Shown here: piece by piece, positions 13,832 through 20,316 of the stretch
How the letters are laid out: each line of letters opens with the position of its first letter
How positions within the stretch are numbered: the first letter of the stretch is position 1
DNA from: a virus
Strand: one strand, 5' to 3'
Length of the DNA: 41,914 nucleotides
Virus record (IMG/VR): IMGVR_UViG_3300037487_000675
Location: 1-41,914 of that record
Program-made: the position numbers and the translations under genes
Notes under the pieces: generated by a model
What the model saw: only the letters and a program-made list of their open reading frames with translations
Databases searched by the model: none
Told to the model about the DNA's origin: nothing

Positions 13832-14655
13832 ATCTCTACTCGTATTCTTGGTTTACCTTCGCCTTTGAGCTTTATCTCGATAATGTTTAAACTGACCGGA
13901 TCATACCCGCCCCGCGCGGCATATCCTCCCCGCTTGAGGTACGCGCCGGTTTTGACCAGCTTCTTGTCTATGCTCATCATGCTGCCCACTTTGAAGCCGG
14001 TTGCTTTGTCGATGTACGTCCGGGCGTGAGGGGTTAAGAAAGCGCCCTCTTGAATACTGGCATCGTGGTCGTGGCTCATAATGTAAGCGTGGGCAAATAC
14101 CTGATGGCTGGTGCGCTCCACCTTGACATTCTTAGCGCCCTTTGTCCTGGCACCGCCGTAGCCATGCGTGGCATAGATAAAATATGAGTATGGTTGAGAT
14201 GGATGCCTCTCGTTACCACTGCCAAAACTAACCCTCAGTAGTATCTCTTCCGGGCCGTAGGGACAAGCTAAAGCCGATGCAATGTCCCTGCAGATGTCCA
14301 GGCCGGTCAGTTCAAATATCCTTGATTCATGGTTGCCGGAGGTCATGCCGAGCACCCGGCTTTTTATCGGTTCAAATGCCTCGATGATATAGTCACGTTG
14401 CTTTTGAGGTGTTGCGGTTTGGGAATACACATCGCCTTTGCTGGTTTTAAGCACACACTCACACAGATCCCCGTTGAGTATTGTGTAGATATTCGGTGAA
14501 GATTTGATGAAGTCTATGGTCTTTTGCAGGTGGTGCTTAGAAAACATCGGGTTCCCGTAGTGGACATCGCTGATAGGGACAATTATTACTTCTTTGAATT
14601 TGCTGGATAGGTCCTGGCAGTGATAGATAAGCTCGCCTGGTAAAATATCACTCAT
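13828..14655 (-). CDS. Calcineurin-like metallophosphoesterase
   Basis: A 275-residue protein with all the metal-binding motifs of the family in order: DVHYG (D-x-H, about residue 29), NGDLCE (G-D), GNHESR (G-N-H-E), and paired His in HGYGG and SHDHD. Phage members of this type are DNA exonuclease- or phosphatase-like and occur in replication or accessory blocks; the substrate here is not known. The start overlaps the upstream zinc-ribbon gene by eight bases. Confidence 0.88.
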   Translation of the reverse strand: MSDILPGELIYHCQDLSSKFKEVIIVPISDVHYGNPMFSKHHLQKTIDFIKSSPNIYTILNGDLCECVLKTSKGDVYSQTATPQKQRDYIIEAFEPIKSRVLGMTSGNHESRIFELTGLDICRDIASALACPYGPEEILLRVSFGSGNERHPSQPYSYFIYATHGYGGARTKGAKNVKVERTSHQVFAHAYIMSHDHDASIQEGAFLTPHARTYIDKATGFKVGSMMSIDKKLVKTGAYLKRGGYAARGGYDPVSLNIIEIKLKGEGKPRIRVEM

Positions 14656-14791
14656 CAGTAAGCGCCGGAGCGCCTAAAGCCTCCTGTATTTGAAGATAAC
14701 ATTTAAGGCAATACGGCAGTCCGTCTATCACTCCGTATTCCAGTCCGCTGTGCAGTACCATCCGGCAACCGCTACAATAAAAGTTAGACAC
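14648..14791 (-). CDS. Zinc-ribbon microprotein
   Basis: A 47-residue protein with CSGC near the start and CLKC about 25 residues later, a likely zinc ribbon, followed by an acidic tail. I favour GTG 14791 as the start because it overlaps the stop of the 14784-14897 microgene and GAGAGG lies about ten bases upstream. The frame is open to another GTG at 14842 without a site, so the start is not certain. Confidence 0.55.
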   Translation of the reverse strand: MSNFYCSGCRMVLHSGLEYGVIDGLPYCLKCYLQIQEALGAPALTDE

Positions 14792-14897
14792 GATTCTTAT
14801 GCCTCTCTCGTAAGATATCAACCAGTGTGCATACCGTGACACAGACGGGGCAGCACACGCTAACGCAGATGGCTACCTCTATCCAGTTAATATTCAT
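14784..14897 (-). CDS. Cys-rich membrane microprotein (37 aa)
   Basis: A 37-residue ORF with one hydrophobic segment (residues about 5-26) that holds five cysteines, then a basic tail (RERHKNRV). ATG 14897 forms an ATGA overlap with the upstream stop, with GGTGG before it, and its stop overlaps the next GTG. Cysteines inside a membrane span are unusual. Function unknown. Confidence 0.5.
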   Translation of the reverse strand: MNINWIEVAICVSVCCPVCVTVCTLVDILRERHKNRV

Positions 14898-15082
14898 TCA
14901 TCCACCGTACAAAATTCATCAATTATATGCTGGCAATTCACGGCCATTTCCTCACAGACGGTATAGAGCAGTCCCGGTTGGATGCGCACCAATATCTCGG
15001 CGCAGGTGGCCAGGTTCTTGACGCTTTCAAGATAGCCTGCTAATACTTCCAGTTGGTCATTGTTGAGTGCTTTGTGTGGCAC
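14894..15082 (-). CDS. Small helical hypothetical protein
   Basis: A 62-residue protein. GTG 15082 is chosen because GGAGG stands directly before it; the longer frame would need a TTG. The product is helical and acidic, with cysteines in TCAEIL, TVCEEM, NCQHII and EFCTVDE. It overlaps the basic microgene 15057-15194 by 26 bases in another frame. Function unknown. Confidence 0.5.
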   Translation of the reverse strand: MPHKALNNDQLEVLAGYLESVKNLATCAEILVRIQPGLLYTVCEEMAVNCQHIIDEFCTVDE

Positions 15083-15194
15083 GTTTCCTCCATGCTTCAC
15101 TGTATATCGTTCCAAGTTCCTTTGAGTGTACCTTGTAGCGCTTGGCCCGGCGTTTCTTTGTGCCTTCCCTGCGCTCGGCCTTTGTCTTTTTCAT
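15057..15194 (-). CDS. Highly basic microprotein (45 aa)
   Basis: A 45-residue ORF starting at ATG 15194 in an ATGA overlap with the gene upstream. About one residue in three is Lys or Arg (MKKTKAERREGTKKRRAKRY at the N-terminus), which suggests nucleic-acid binding. Function unknown. Confidence 0.55.
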   Translation of the reverse strand: MKKTKAERREGTKKRRAKRYKVHSKELGTIYSEAWRKRATQSTQQ

Positions 15195-15592
15195 TGGCTT
15201 TTCAGATAGGTTATTATCTTTCCATACGCTTCAAACCACCGGGCGTTCCAGTTGACGGTGTTATAGTCCGTGGCATCGCTACCCGCGTGACTGGCCTGCG
15301 CTTTGTATAACAACTGTATGCACTCCTCTTTAGAGAGTTTGCACGGCTCCCGCTTTATCCTGGCTATTATCTCGGTGAAGTCATCCACCCATTGCGTGTG
15401 ACTTTTCCAGGTGCCTGTATCGTTGTCCTCTGGCAGGTAGATGTACGTCTCGTGAATATCCCGGTCCCATTCCAACCACCAGATACAGTCAGCCTGGGTG
15501 AAGTCCGATAGAGGAGATGGCATTTGCAATATCGCTATAACTATTAACAGCACCGCCGCGAAGAGACAGGCAAAGAAGTAAGTATTTTTCAT
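15191..15592 (-). CDS. Exported or membrane-anchored hypothetical protein
   Basis: A 133-residue protein with an N-terminal hydrophobic segment (FFACLFAAVLLIVIAILQ, about residues 5-23) and a soluble remainder rich in W and acidic residues. The part HTQWVDDFTEIIARI and the ending WNARWFEAYGKII recall the KTDKEWVxW family at 2774-3873, weakly. Two 20-bp tandem repeats lie directly upstream (15599-15638). No ribosome site of note was seen before ATG 15592. Confidence 0.6.
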   Translation of the reverse strand: MKNTYFFACLFAAVLLIVIAILQMPSPLSDFTQADCIWWLEWDRDIHETYIYLPEDNDTGTWKSHTQWVDDFTEIIARIKREPCKLSKEECIQLLYKAQASHAGSDATDYNTVNWNARWFEAYGKIITYLKSQ

Positions 15593-15598
15593 AGTTAA

Positions 15599-15638
15599 TG
15601 TCCATTAAATTGAGCGCGTGTCCATTTATTTGAGCGTC
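15599..15638. repeat. Two tandem 20-bp repeats
   Basis: Read on the plus strand, 15599-15618 is TGTCCATTAAATTGAGCGCG and 15619-15638 is TGTCCATTTATTTGAGCGTC, 16 of 20 positions alike. They end seven bases before the ATG at 15592 (minus strand), where an operator would sit. The look is also like the repeated ends of some IS21-type elements, but no transposase or second end was found. Confidence 0.55.
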
Positions 15639-15724
15639 CCATCGGTGAGCCACTACGAACTTAGCGTCTCATATTACGGCATTTTCGCCATAATTAGTGC
15701 CAGGATAGTATGGTTGCTGCTCAT

Positions 15725-16843
15725 CGTTATATTGCAGAGGATGTAATTTTCCACTGCAACCGTAGAATTGCATTGCGAATATAACGCTATAGCCTTATTT
15801 TCAGCGATTATAAGGTTTCAGCAAACGCTGAATGTTTAGTGCGCAGTAAACACTTGTTGATAAGTGGTGATGGTTTGTCCGTTCCATGACACACGCAACA
15901 CGTTTGTTAGTGAAACAGTTTTCGTGAACAGGGGGACAGGTTGTCCCCTTGAACCGGTAAGCCGGGCTTGCAAGTTAGCCTATGCTTAACCGCTCAAGCA
16001 TTTTGTCATTAGTTTGTTATGGAAAGTGTTACAATTTGTCACGGGTTGAACTGGTACTTACAAGTTGTCTATCATCTCAAAACGTGACCTTAAAGGTTGC
16101 AGTTGTTACCTTAGATGTCACGACCTTGTCACATAAAATACTACGAAAGTGTGACAGCAAACGGGAGGGGCTTAAAAGCATTCGCTTTTGGTTTACCCTC
16201 CCGCCGCCGTTGAGGAACCGCCTGCCTGGGGATATACGGTGCAAAACCTTAAACCCCCAGGACTTACGGCAGAAATTCATATCGGTTCGGGGTGAATTTC
16301 GCATCATGCACCTGAGTGGTGATACCCCGATAGTTTCAAATGACACCGACATTAAAATGCAACGGGCGGCCCTACCATAGGTTGCGGCCAGCTCTAATGA
16401 CCGCCCGAAGTTGCTTTTCTACACTTACGTTCTTACGAACTGGCAGATAGCACAAAATACGACCGCCCCAGAAGTGACGCTCATGTTTCAGAGCCTCCCT
16501 TCGGGGCGGCCTCCATCGCGGGGCGTGAGTCACAGCGTCCTGTCTCCGTTACCCGCTGGCGGCGCAGACTCCTGCGCCCATTAGCCGCAGATACTATCGG
16601 CGGCGTTGTGTGGACTGCGCTATACGCAAATTATGACACGAACGGCTACTAACCGCCATGCCTAACGACCGTGGTGGCGGTGCGTATTTTCACGGCAGAT
16701 TCAAAACACGGGGGAGTTGGCTTTCCTTATCCCGTGTCGCCCACCATCTGTTGTCAGAGCCAACCGACACGCAGTCCGTTGCCGGGCATTGACCCGACCC
16801 ATACAGTCCTGGGCCTTCTATTCCCAGGACATAGATTAGAAGG
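15725..16843. ncRNA. Candidate giant structured RNA (about 1.1 kb hairpin-dense, non-coding)
   Basis: The whole gap 15593-16843 has no protein-like frame with a ribosome site. From 15725 on it is packed with perfect helices (plus coordinates): 15725-33/15778-86; 15793-98/15810-15; 15817-22/15827-32; 15833-38/15847-52; 15932-38/15942-48; 16083-88/16117-22 enclosing 16093-97/16108-12; 16127-33/16150-56; 16162-69/16196-203 enclosing 16174-79/16184-89; 16226-31/16255-60; 16272-79/16293-300; 16363-69/16401-07; 16463-69/16503-09; 16561-67/16572-78; 16622-28/16681-87 enclosing 16653-58/16675-80; 16706-12/16731-37; 16806-13/16823-30. Three loops pair with downstream sequence as pseudoknots (15800-06/15826-32, 16716-22/16758-64, 16814-20/16837-43). 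Strand is uncertain: a C(UUCG)G loop at 16499-16504 and a G-U pair favour plus, the gene order favours minus. Size and phage context recall GOLLD and ROOL RNAs. Confidence 0.65.
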
Positions 16844-17407
16844 CTATTTGAATGTCCCAATTTCCTCGATGGTTTTCTGTGCCGGCCGGTATATTCTACC
16901 AACCTCGACAACTTCGATGGTATCATACCGCGGCTCGATGTAGACTATCGTGCCATCTTTCAAAGGAAAGGCAACGACAGCGTGGGAACCGCCTTCGGCA
17001 AAGTTCATCACTACGCCATAGGCATCCCAATCGTATGACCTTGCCGATGCGGTTAGACATTCGGCGCGAGCCAGGCAACTATCCTCTGGTTCATAGACTG
17101 CCGATGTACACCTGTCACACTGGTCGAGTTTCAAGAAGGCTGCCAGTTTATCCTTTGTTATCAGGTTGAGTTCAACGTCTGCCCGTGGCACAACTTCTGC
17201 CTTTGCTTTAGCGTATCCGTTGGCGTATCCCTCTGTGCAGCATTGATCCATTGTTTTCTGCAACATATCAGGGGTCATGCAGATTGCGCCGTTTTCAGGC
17301 TTCTCAGGGGGCATACAGCTAAGTGCAAGGACAAGCATCAGCAACAGAAAGGCGGCAGTCCAGAAAAGCAGGAACTTACCGAAGCCATCCACCTTGCCGT
17401 CCTCCAT
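16844..17407 (-). CDS. Membrane- or lipid-anchored protein with possible transglutaminase-like domain
   Basis: A 187-residue protein with an N-terminal membrane segment (residues about 11-30) ending in ALSC, a marginal lipobox. The C-terminal half has a conserved-looking Cys (SCLARAECLTASARSYDWDAYGV), then GGSHAVVAFPLKDGTIVYIEPRYD. A Cys followed by H-A-x-V and D/E-P is the order seen in transglutaminase- or papain-like phage proteins. It lies in the presumed lysis block, so a cell-envelope role is possible. Its stop directly abuts the structured region. Confidence 0.5.
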   Translation of the reverse strand: MEDGKVDGFGKFLLFWTAAFLLLMLVLALSCMPPEKPENGAICMTPDMLQKTMDQCCTEGYANGYAKAKAEVVPRADVELNLITKDKLAAFLKLDQCDRCTSAVYEPEDSCLARAECLTASARSYDWDAYGVVMNFAEGGSHAVVAFPLKDGTIVYIEPRYDTIEVVEVGRIYRPAQKTIEEIGTFK

Positions 17408-18069
17408 TAGATGTTTTCCTTGCGGTTCAAGAGGTCACGAAGCGTCATCAGTACCGCCTTTGCCTGTCCGGCAGGAGCCTTGCAAGCCGCCTTATTGTTG
17501 CGCCACCATTTGTTATAGTCGGCAACTTCGGCATAAGTCTGCGGCACTTTCTTGAGGCCAGTGACGGATAAATAGGCATCTTCGGCGTAGTCTATTCCGT
17601 AACCGATCAACTCTTTCTTTTCGGCATCAGTCAATTCATCTTCGTGTGAGGCCAACCAGGATACAATGTGACTCGCAACATAAGCGGTGTCAGCTTCCAA
17701 CCCGTCTTTCTTAGCCTGCGCCATGATATCGTTAATGGTTTCAGCTACCACGTCCCCATCATCATAGGTTACGTCAGGTTTAAGCCAGTTGGCTGCGGAT
17801 GAATCAGTCCCACAATCACCCCAACCTGCCACCTTTCCGGGTGTACCTGTGATTGGGGGATTAGCTTTTGGGTCTGAATAAGTAAAGTTCTTTATTGCAG
17901 TATAACCGAACCAGAATAGAATTATCCCTCCGACTACCCAGAAAACCTGGTCGCTTGTAAACCATTGTTTGCCGGCATACATAAAGAATACAGCTACGGC
18001 CACAAAGGTCAACATCGGCTGCATCAACTTCTTTATGAAGTCAGCCACGTTATCGAGTATCTCTTTCAT
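17407..18069 (-). CDS. Membrane protein of the putative lysis block
   Basis: A 220-residue protein with AGGAGG before ATG 18069. Two hydrophobic helices lie near the N-terminus (about residues 20-35 and 43-60) and a long soluble, helical C-terminal domain follows, ending YNKWWRNNKAACKAPAGQAKAVLMTLRDLLNRK. It sits between a holin-like gene and a membrane-anchored protein. No family is recognised; it might be a holin partner or an exported effector. Confidence 0.5.
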   Translation of the reverse strand: MKEILDNVADFIKKLMQPMLTFVAVAVFFMYAGKQWFTSDQVFWVVGGIILFWFGYTAIKNFTYSDPKANPPITGTPGKVAGWGDCGTDSSAANWLKPDVTYDDGDVVAETINDIMAQAKKDGLEADTAYVASHIVSWLASHEDELTDAEKKELIGYGIDYAEDAYLSVTGLKKVPQTYAEVADYNKWWRNNKAACKAPAGQAKAVLMTLRDLLNRKENI

Positions 18070-18125
18070 GTTACCTCCTGGTAAAAGAAAACCACCGCGT
18101 TAAGATTTCGTGATGGTCAATTTAA

Positions 18126-18139
18126 CGGGCGCCTGCCCG
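18126..18139 (-). terminator. Weak hairpin after the holin-like gene
   Basis: On the minus strand CGGGC/GCCCG forms a 5-bp stem with a 4-base loop followed by TTAAATT. The stem is short and the U-run poor, so it would be at most a partial terminator between the holin-like gene and 17407-18069. Confidence 0.25.
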
Positions 18140-18140
18140 G

Positions 18141-18407
18141 TTACTTGCTGTGTACACTTAGATTTATTTCATCGAGTTTCCTTTCTACCTTGGCGAATAA
18201 TTCCTGCCGATCATCGAGGGTCTTTTGTACCTGGTCAATTTTGGATAATACGGTTTGGTGCTGCTCCCAACAGTCACGACTTTGTTTTGTGCCGTTGCCG
18301 TTAGTCTTTGGTTTATCAGCAATAAAGGATTTTACAAGAAGCGCAACAATGCCAACGATGACAGTAACTGAGCCAACAAGACTAACAATAACAGCGTTCT
18401 GGTCCAC
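18141..18407 (-). CDS. Holin-like protein (one membrane span plus coiled coil)
   Basis: An 88-residue protein from GTG 18407 with GGGGGTG before it. Residues about 6-27 (IVSLVGSVTVIVGIVALLVKSF) span the membrane; the rest is a hydrophilic coiled coil (HQTVLSKIDQVQKTLDDRQELFAKVERKLDEINL). This is the plan of small phage holins and XhlA-type proteins, which permeabilise the inner membrane at lysis. A second short membrane ORF overlaps its start in another frame (18332-18454). Confidence 0.6.
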   Translation of the reverse strand: MDQNAVIVSLVGSVTVIVGIVALLVKSFIADKPKTNGNGTKQSRDCWEQHQTVLSKIDQVQKTLDDRQELFAKVERKLDEINLSVHSK

Positions 18408-18454
18408 TTATCACCCCCTTTCAGATTCTCGTGCGGTGGAGTCTGTACAGCCAT
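18332..18454 (-). CDS. Membrane microprotein overlapping the holin-like gene (40 aa)
   Basis: A 40-residue ORF from ATG 18454, preceded by GGGGGTG. It has a hydrophilic N-terminus and a C-terminal run of Leu (TLLLLVLLAQLLSSLALLRFL). Its last 76 bases overlap the holin-like gene in the +1 relative frame. Both have strong ribosome sites, so a holin/antiholin or two-component arrangement is possible; this is inference. Confidence 0.45.
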   Translation of the reverse strand: MAVQTPPHENLKGGDKWTRTLLLLVLLAQLLSSLALLRFL

Positions 18455-18456
18455 AG

Positions 18457-18570
18457 TTACACCCCCATAGTTTGTATTGGATGACACGTTGGGTCAAAGT
18501 TAATCGCTGTGTAGATAAGCACCGAAGTTGTTATTGCCAGTAAGATTAAAAGCCAGTAAAGTCGTTTCAT
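18457..18570 (-). CDS. Membrane or exported microprotein (37 aa)
   Basis: A 37-residue ORF with GAGGATGG before ATG 18570. It starts MKRLYWLLILLAITTSVLIY, a signal-anchor-like segment, then a short hydrophilic tail. Its stop is two bases before the next start. It may be a small lysis or membrane protein. Confidence 0.5.
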   Translation of the reverse strand: MKRLYWLLILLAITTSVLIYTAINFDPTCHPIQTMGV

Positions 18571-18596
18571 GCCATCCTCTTTGAGCAGTACATACA

Positions 18597-18917
18597 TTAG
18601 GCTGCCTTTTCTATCTCAACTTTGGTAGCGGTTGCTACTGTATCCATATTCTTTTTAAGCAAAGCAATCTCAGCTTCAAGTTTTTTAATCTTGGCTTCAG
18701 GATTTAATTTAGTCTCTATGGCATCTATTTGATTTTCTGTGAATTCCCCATCTATTTCTATCTCTATGCCTTCGAAGAAGATTGGTTCTTGACGAATCCC
18801 TACTGTTCTATATCCAGTTATAATCCCACCAGTAGAAACACGGTTAATCTTTATTCCGAGTTCAGTTTCGAGTTCTTCTTTTTTAGGGAATCCTGTTTTT
18901 ATGTATTTATATATCAT
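18597..18917 (-). CDS. Tail-associated hypothetical protein with coiled coil
   Basis: A 106-residue protein. The N-terminal part is beta-like (INRVSTGGIITGYRTVGIRQEP...); residues about 70-95 (PEAKIKKLEAEIALLKKNM) are a coiled coil. Small proteins of this type often follow tail-fibre genes in siphoviruses. Function unknown. Confidence 0.55.
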   Translation of the reverse strand: MIYKYIKTGFPKKEELETELGIKINRVSTGGIITGYRTVGIRQEPIFFEGIEIEIDGEFTENQIDAIETKLNPEAKIKKLEAEIALLKKNMDTVATATKVEIEKAA

Positions 18918-18925
18918 GCTTGCTC

Positions 18926-19984
18926 CTATGGATTATTCCCAACCTTAAAACCTGTAAGCTGGCACATCTTGTCAACGGCTTCAGTATTCTTAACCCACAT
19001 CCCCGAGTAAAGACTTACTCCTGTTGGTATATTGTCAACATGCGTTGCGCCCAATGTCCATGTTACAGCATCAGTGGAATAGTAGTAATAAATTGTACTT
19101 GCCTTATAAATAACCATTAAATAATAACCTTCATAAGGGGCAACACTCGCTACAATGACGGTGGCTTTCTCTGTCGCCCCATCACCGTTAGTTGCCGAAA
19201 GCACCGCATTTGTACCATCTACTGTACTTATGAATTTGAATCCATAATGGTTTGAGGTAGCGGTAGGGAGAGCATTATTAGCGGCGAACCAACCAGCCCA
19301 AGCCTCTATCTTATCTGTTAGCTCTAACATAGCAGCAAAACTTGAAATCCAGCAATACACAGGTTCGGTTTTTGAGTGCCACCTATTCCCTGTAAATACT
19401 GAGCCAGCAGTAGAGTTAATAGTTGTTCCAGTATATCCGAAAATAGCAAACTTATGGGAACTTGCCCATCCAGAATCCGTCACGGTGCAAGTAACTCCAG
19501 AATCACCTTCCAATAACCACGTAGGTTTAGTGGCTAACAGCAAGTATTGAACATTTATCTTGTCAGCACCATCCCATTCATGTCTTGCCGAATGGTCTGC
19601 CAACCCCCAAGCCGTAGCACCATTCAAATCTACCATGATGTCGGTCTTATTTGTTCTCAATGCAGGTACATCATCTGCTGTATGACCAATGCCGATCCAG
19701 GAATCGTTATCCGCATCCACCGCTGCTATTACAGGCTGGGTATAACCGTTGAAAAAGCCTAAGTCCGCATTAATAATTGACTGGTCGCCAACTGCCAGCA
19801 CAGGCACGTTGGTTGCCCCACCATCAGGCAGAGCAACTATCAGAGCATTGGCATTGGCATCTGCTGTTTCCCATATCAGAGAAGCATCGGAGGAAGTACC
19901 TAAAACAAGTGCAGTATCGTCTGGATATGTAGCGGTAGAAGATGACAATTTTCTGCCCGTTGCATCATAAAATGTTACTGCCAT
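18926..19984 (-). CDS. Tail fibre or receptor-binding protein
   Basis: A 352-residue protein. ATG 19984 is chosen because GAGGAG lies before it; the frame runs five codons further. It is rich in Thr, Ala, Asn and aromatic residues with a beta-sandwich look in the C-terminal 230 residues (VQYLLLATKPTWLLEGDSG..., SSHKFAIFGYTGTTI, YYYYSTDAVTWTLGATH), typical of a carbohydrate-binding distal tail domain. The role in host recognition is inferred from position and composition. Confidence 0.6.
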   Translation of the reverse strand: MAVTFYDATGRKLSSSTATYPDDTALVLGTSSDASLIWETADANANALIVALPDGGATNVPVLAVGDQSIINADLGFFNGYTQPVIAAVDADNDSWIGIGHTADDVPALRTNKTDIMVDLNGATAWGLADHSARHEWDGADKINVQYLLLATKPTWLLEGDSGVTCTVTDSGWASSHKFAIFGYTGTTINSTAGSVFTGNRWHSKTEPVYCWISSFAAMLELTDKIEAWAGWFAANNALPTATSNHYGFKFISTVDGTNAVLSATNGDGATEKATVIVASVAPYEGYYLMVIYKASTIYYYYSTDAVTWTLGATHVDNIPTGVSLYSGMWVKNTEAVDKMCQLTGFKVGNNP

Positions 19985-19985
19985 A

Positions 19986-20315
19986 TTAACTCTCCTCAAT
20001 GCCAGAGATTACGTAATTCACTTTTGAGGCAGTCGTTGTATTGCCCTGTATCTTATCCCCTGCCGCTAAAGTGTATTCAGTATCATCTATGCAGTATCCA
20101 CCACTTAATGCCAACGAGCCGCCTATTATCTGTCTTACGGTTTGCCCCGATACAAGAATATGTATTGCTACAATTTCGGCAGAAGTGTTTGTATTGAACA
20201 AGTTGATAGATTTAATTATCGCTTGAGTAGCGGCTGGTACAGTATAGATATCACCTATCGAACTTGCCAGTTGCCCCCTCGCTAAATTCTTAACTGTGAC
20301 TATTGTAGTTCCCAT
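19986..20315 (-). CDS. Small tail structural protein
   Basis: A 109-residue beta-rich protein (MGTTIVTVKNLARGQLASSIGDIYTVP...) ending in a TAA next to the fibre gene start. Short proteins with a VPAATQAIIKSI...NTNTSAEIVAIHI pattern are common in tail-fibre clusters and may form a jelly-roll decorating the fibre. The exact role is unknown. Confidence 0.6.
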   Translation of the reverse strand: MGTTIVTVKNLARGQLASSIGDIYTVPAATQAIIKSINLFNTNTSAEIVAIHILVSGQTVRQIIGGSLALSGGYCIDDTEYTLAAGDKIQGNTTTASKVNYVISGIEES

Positions 20316-20316
20316 A

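Noticed and set aside
15599-15638. Tandem repeats considered as an IS21-type transposon end
   Set aside because: No transposase genes and no matching inverted end were found in the window.
15982-16380. Plus-strand frame of 132 codons in the structured region
   Set aside because: No ribosome site, odd composition, and it runs through several perfect hairpins; a minus-strand frame of 91 codons overlaps it equally well. Both look like chance.
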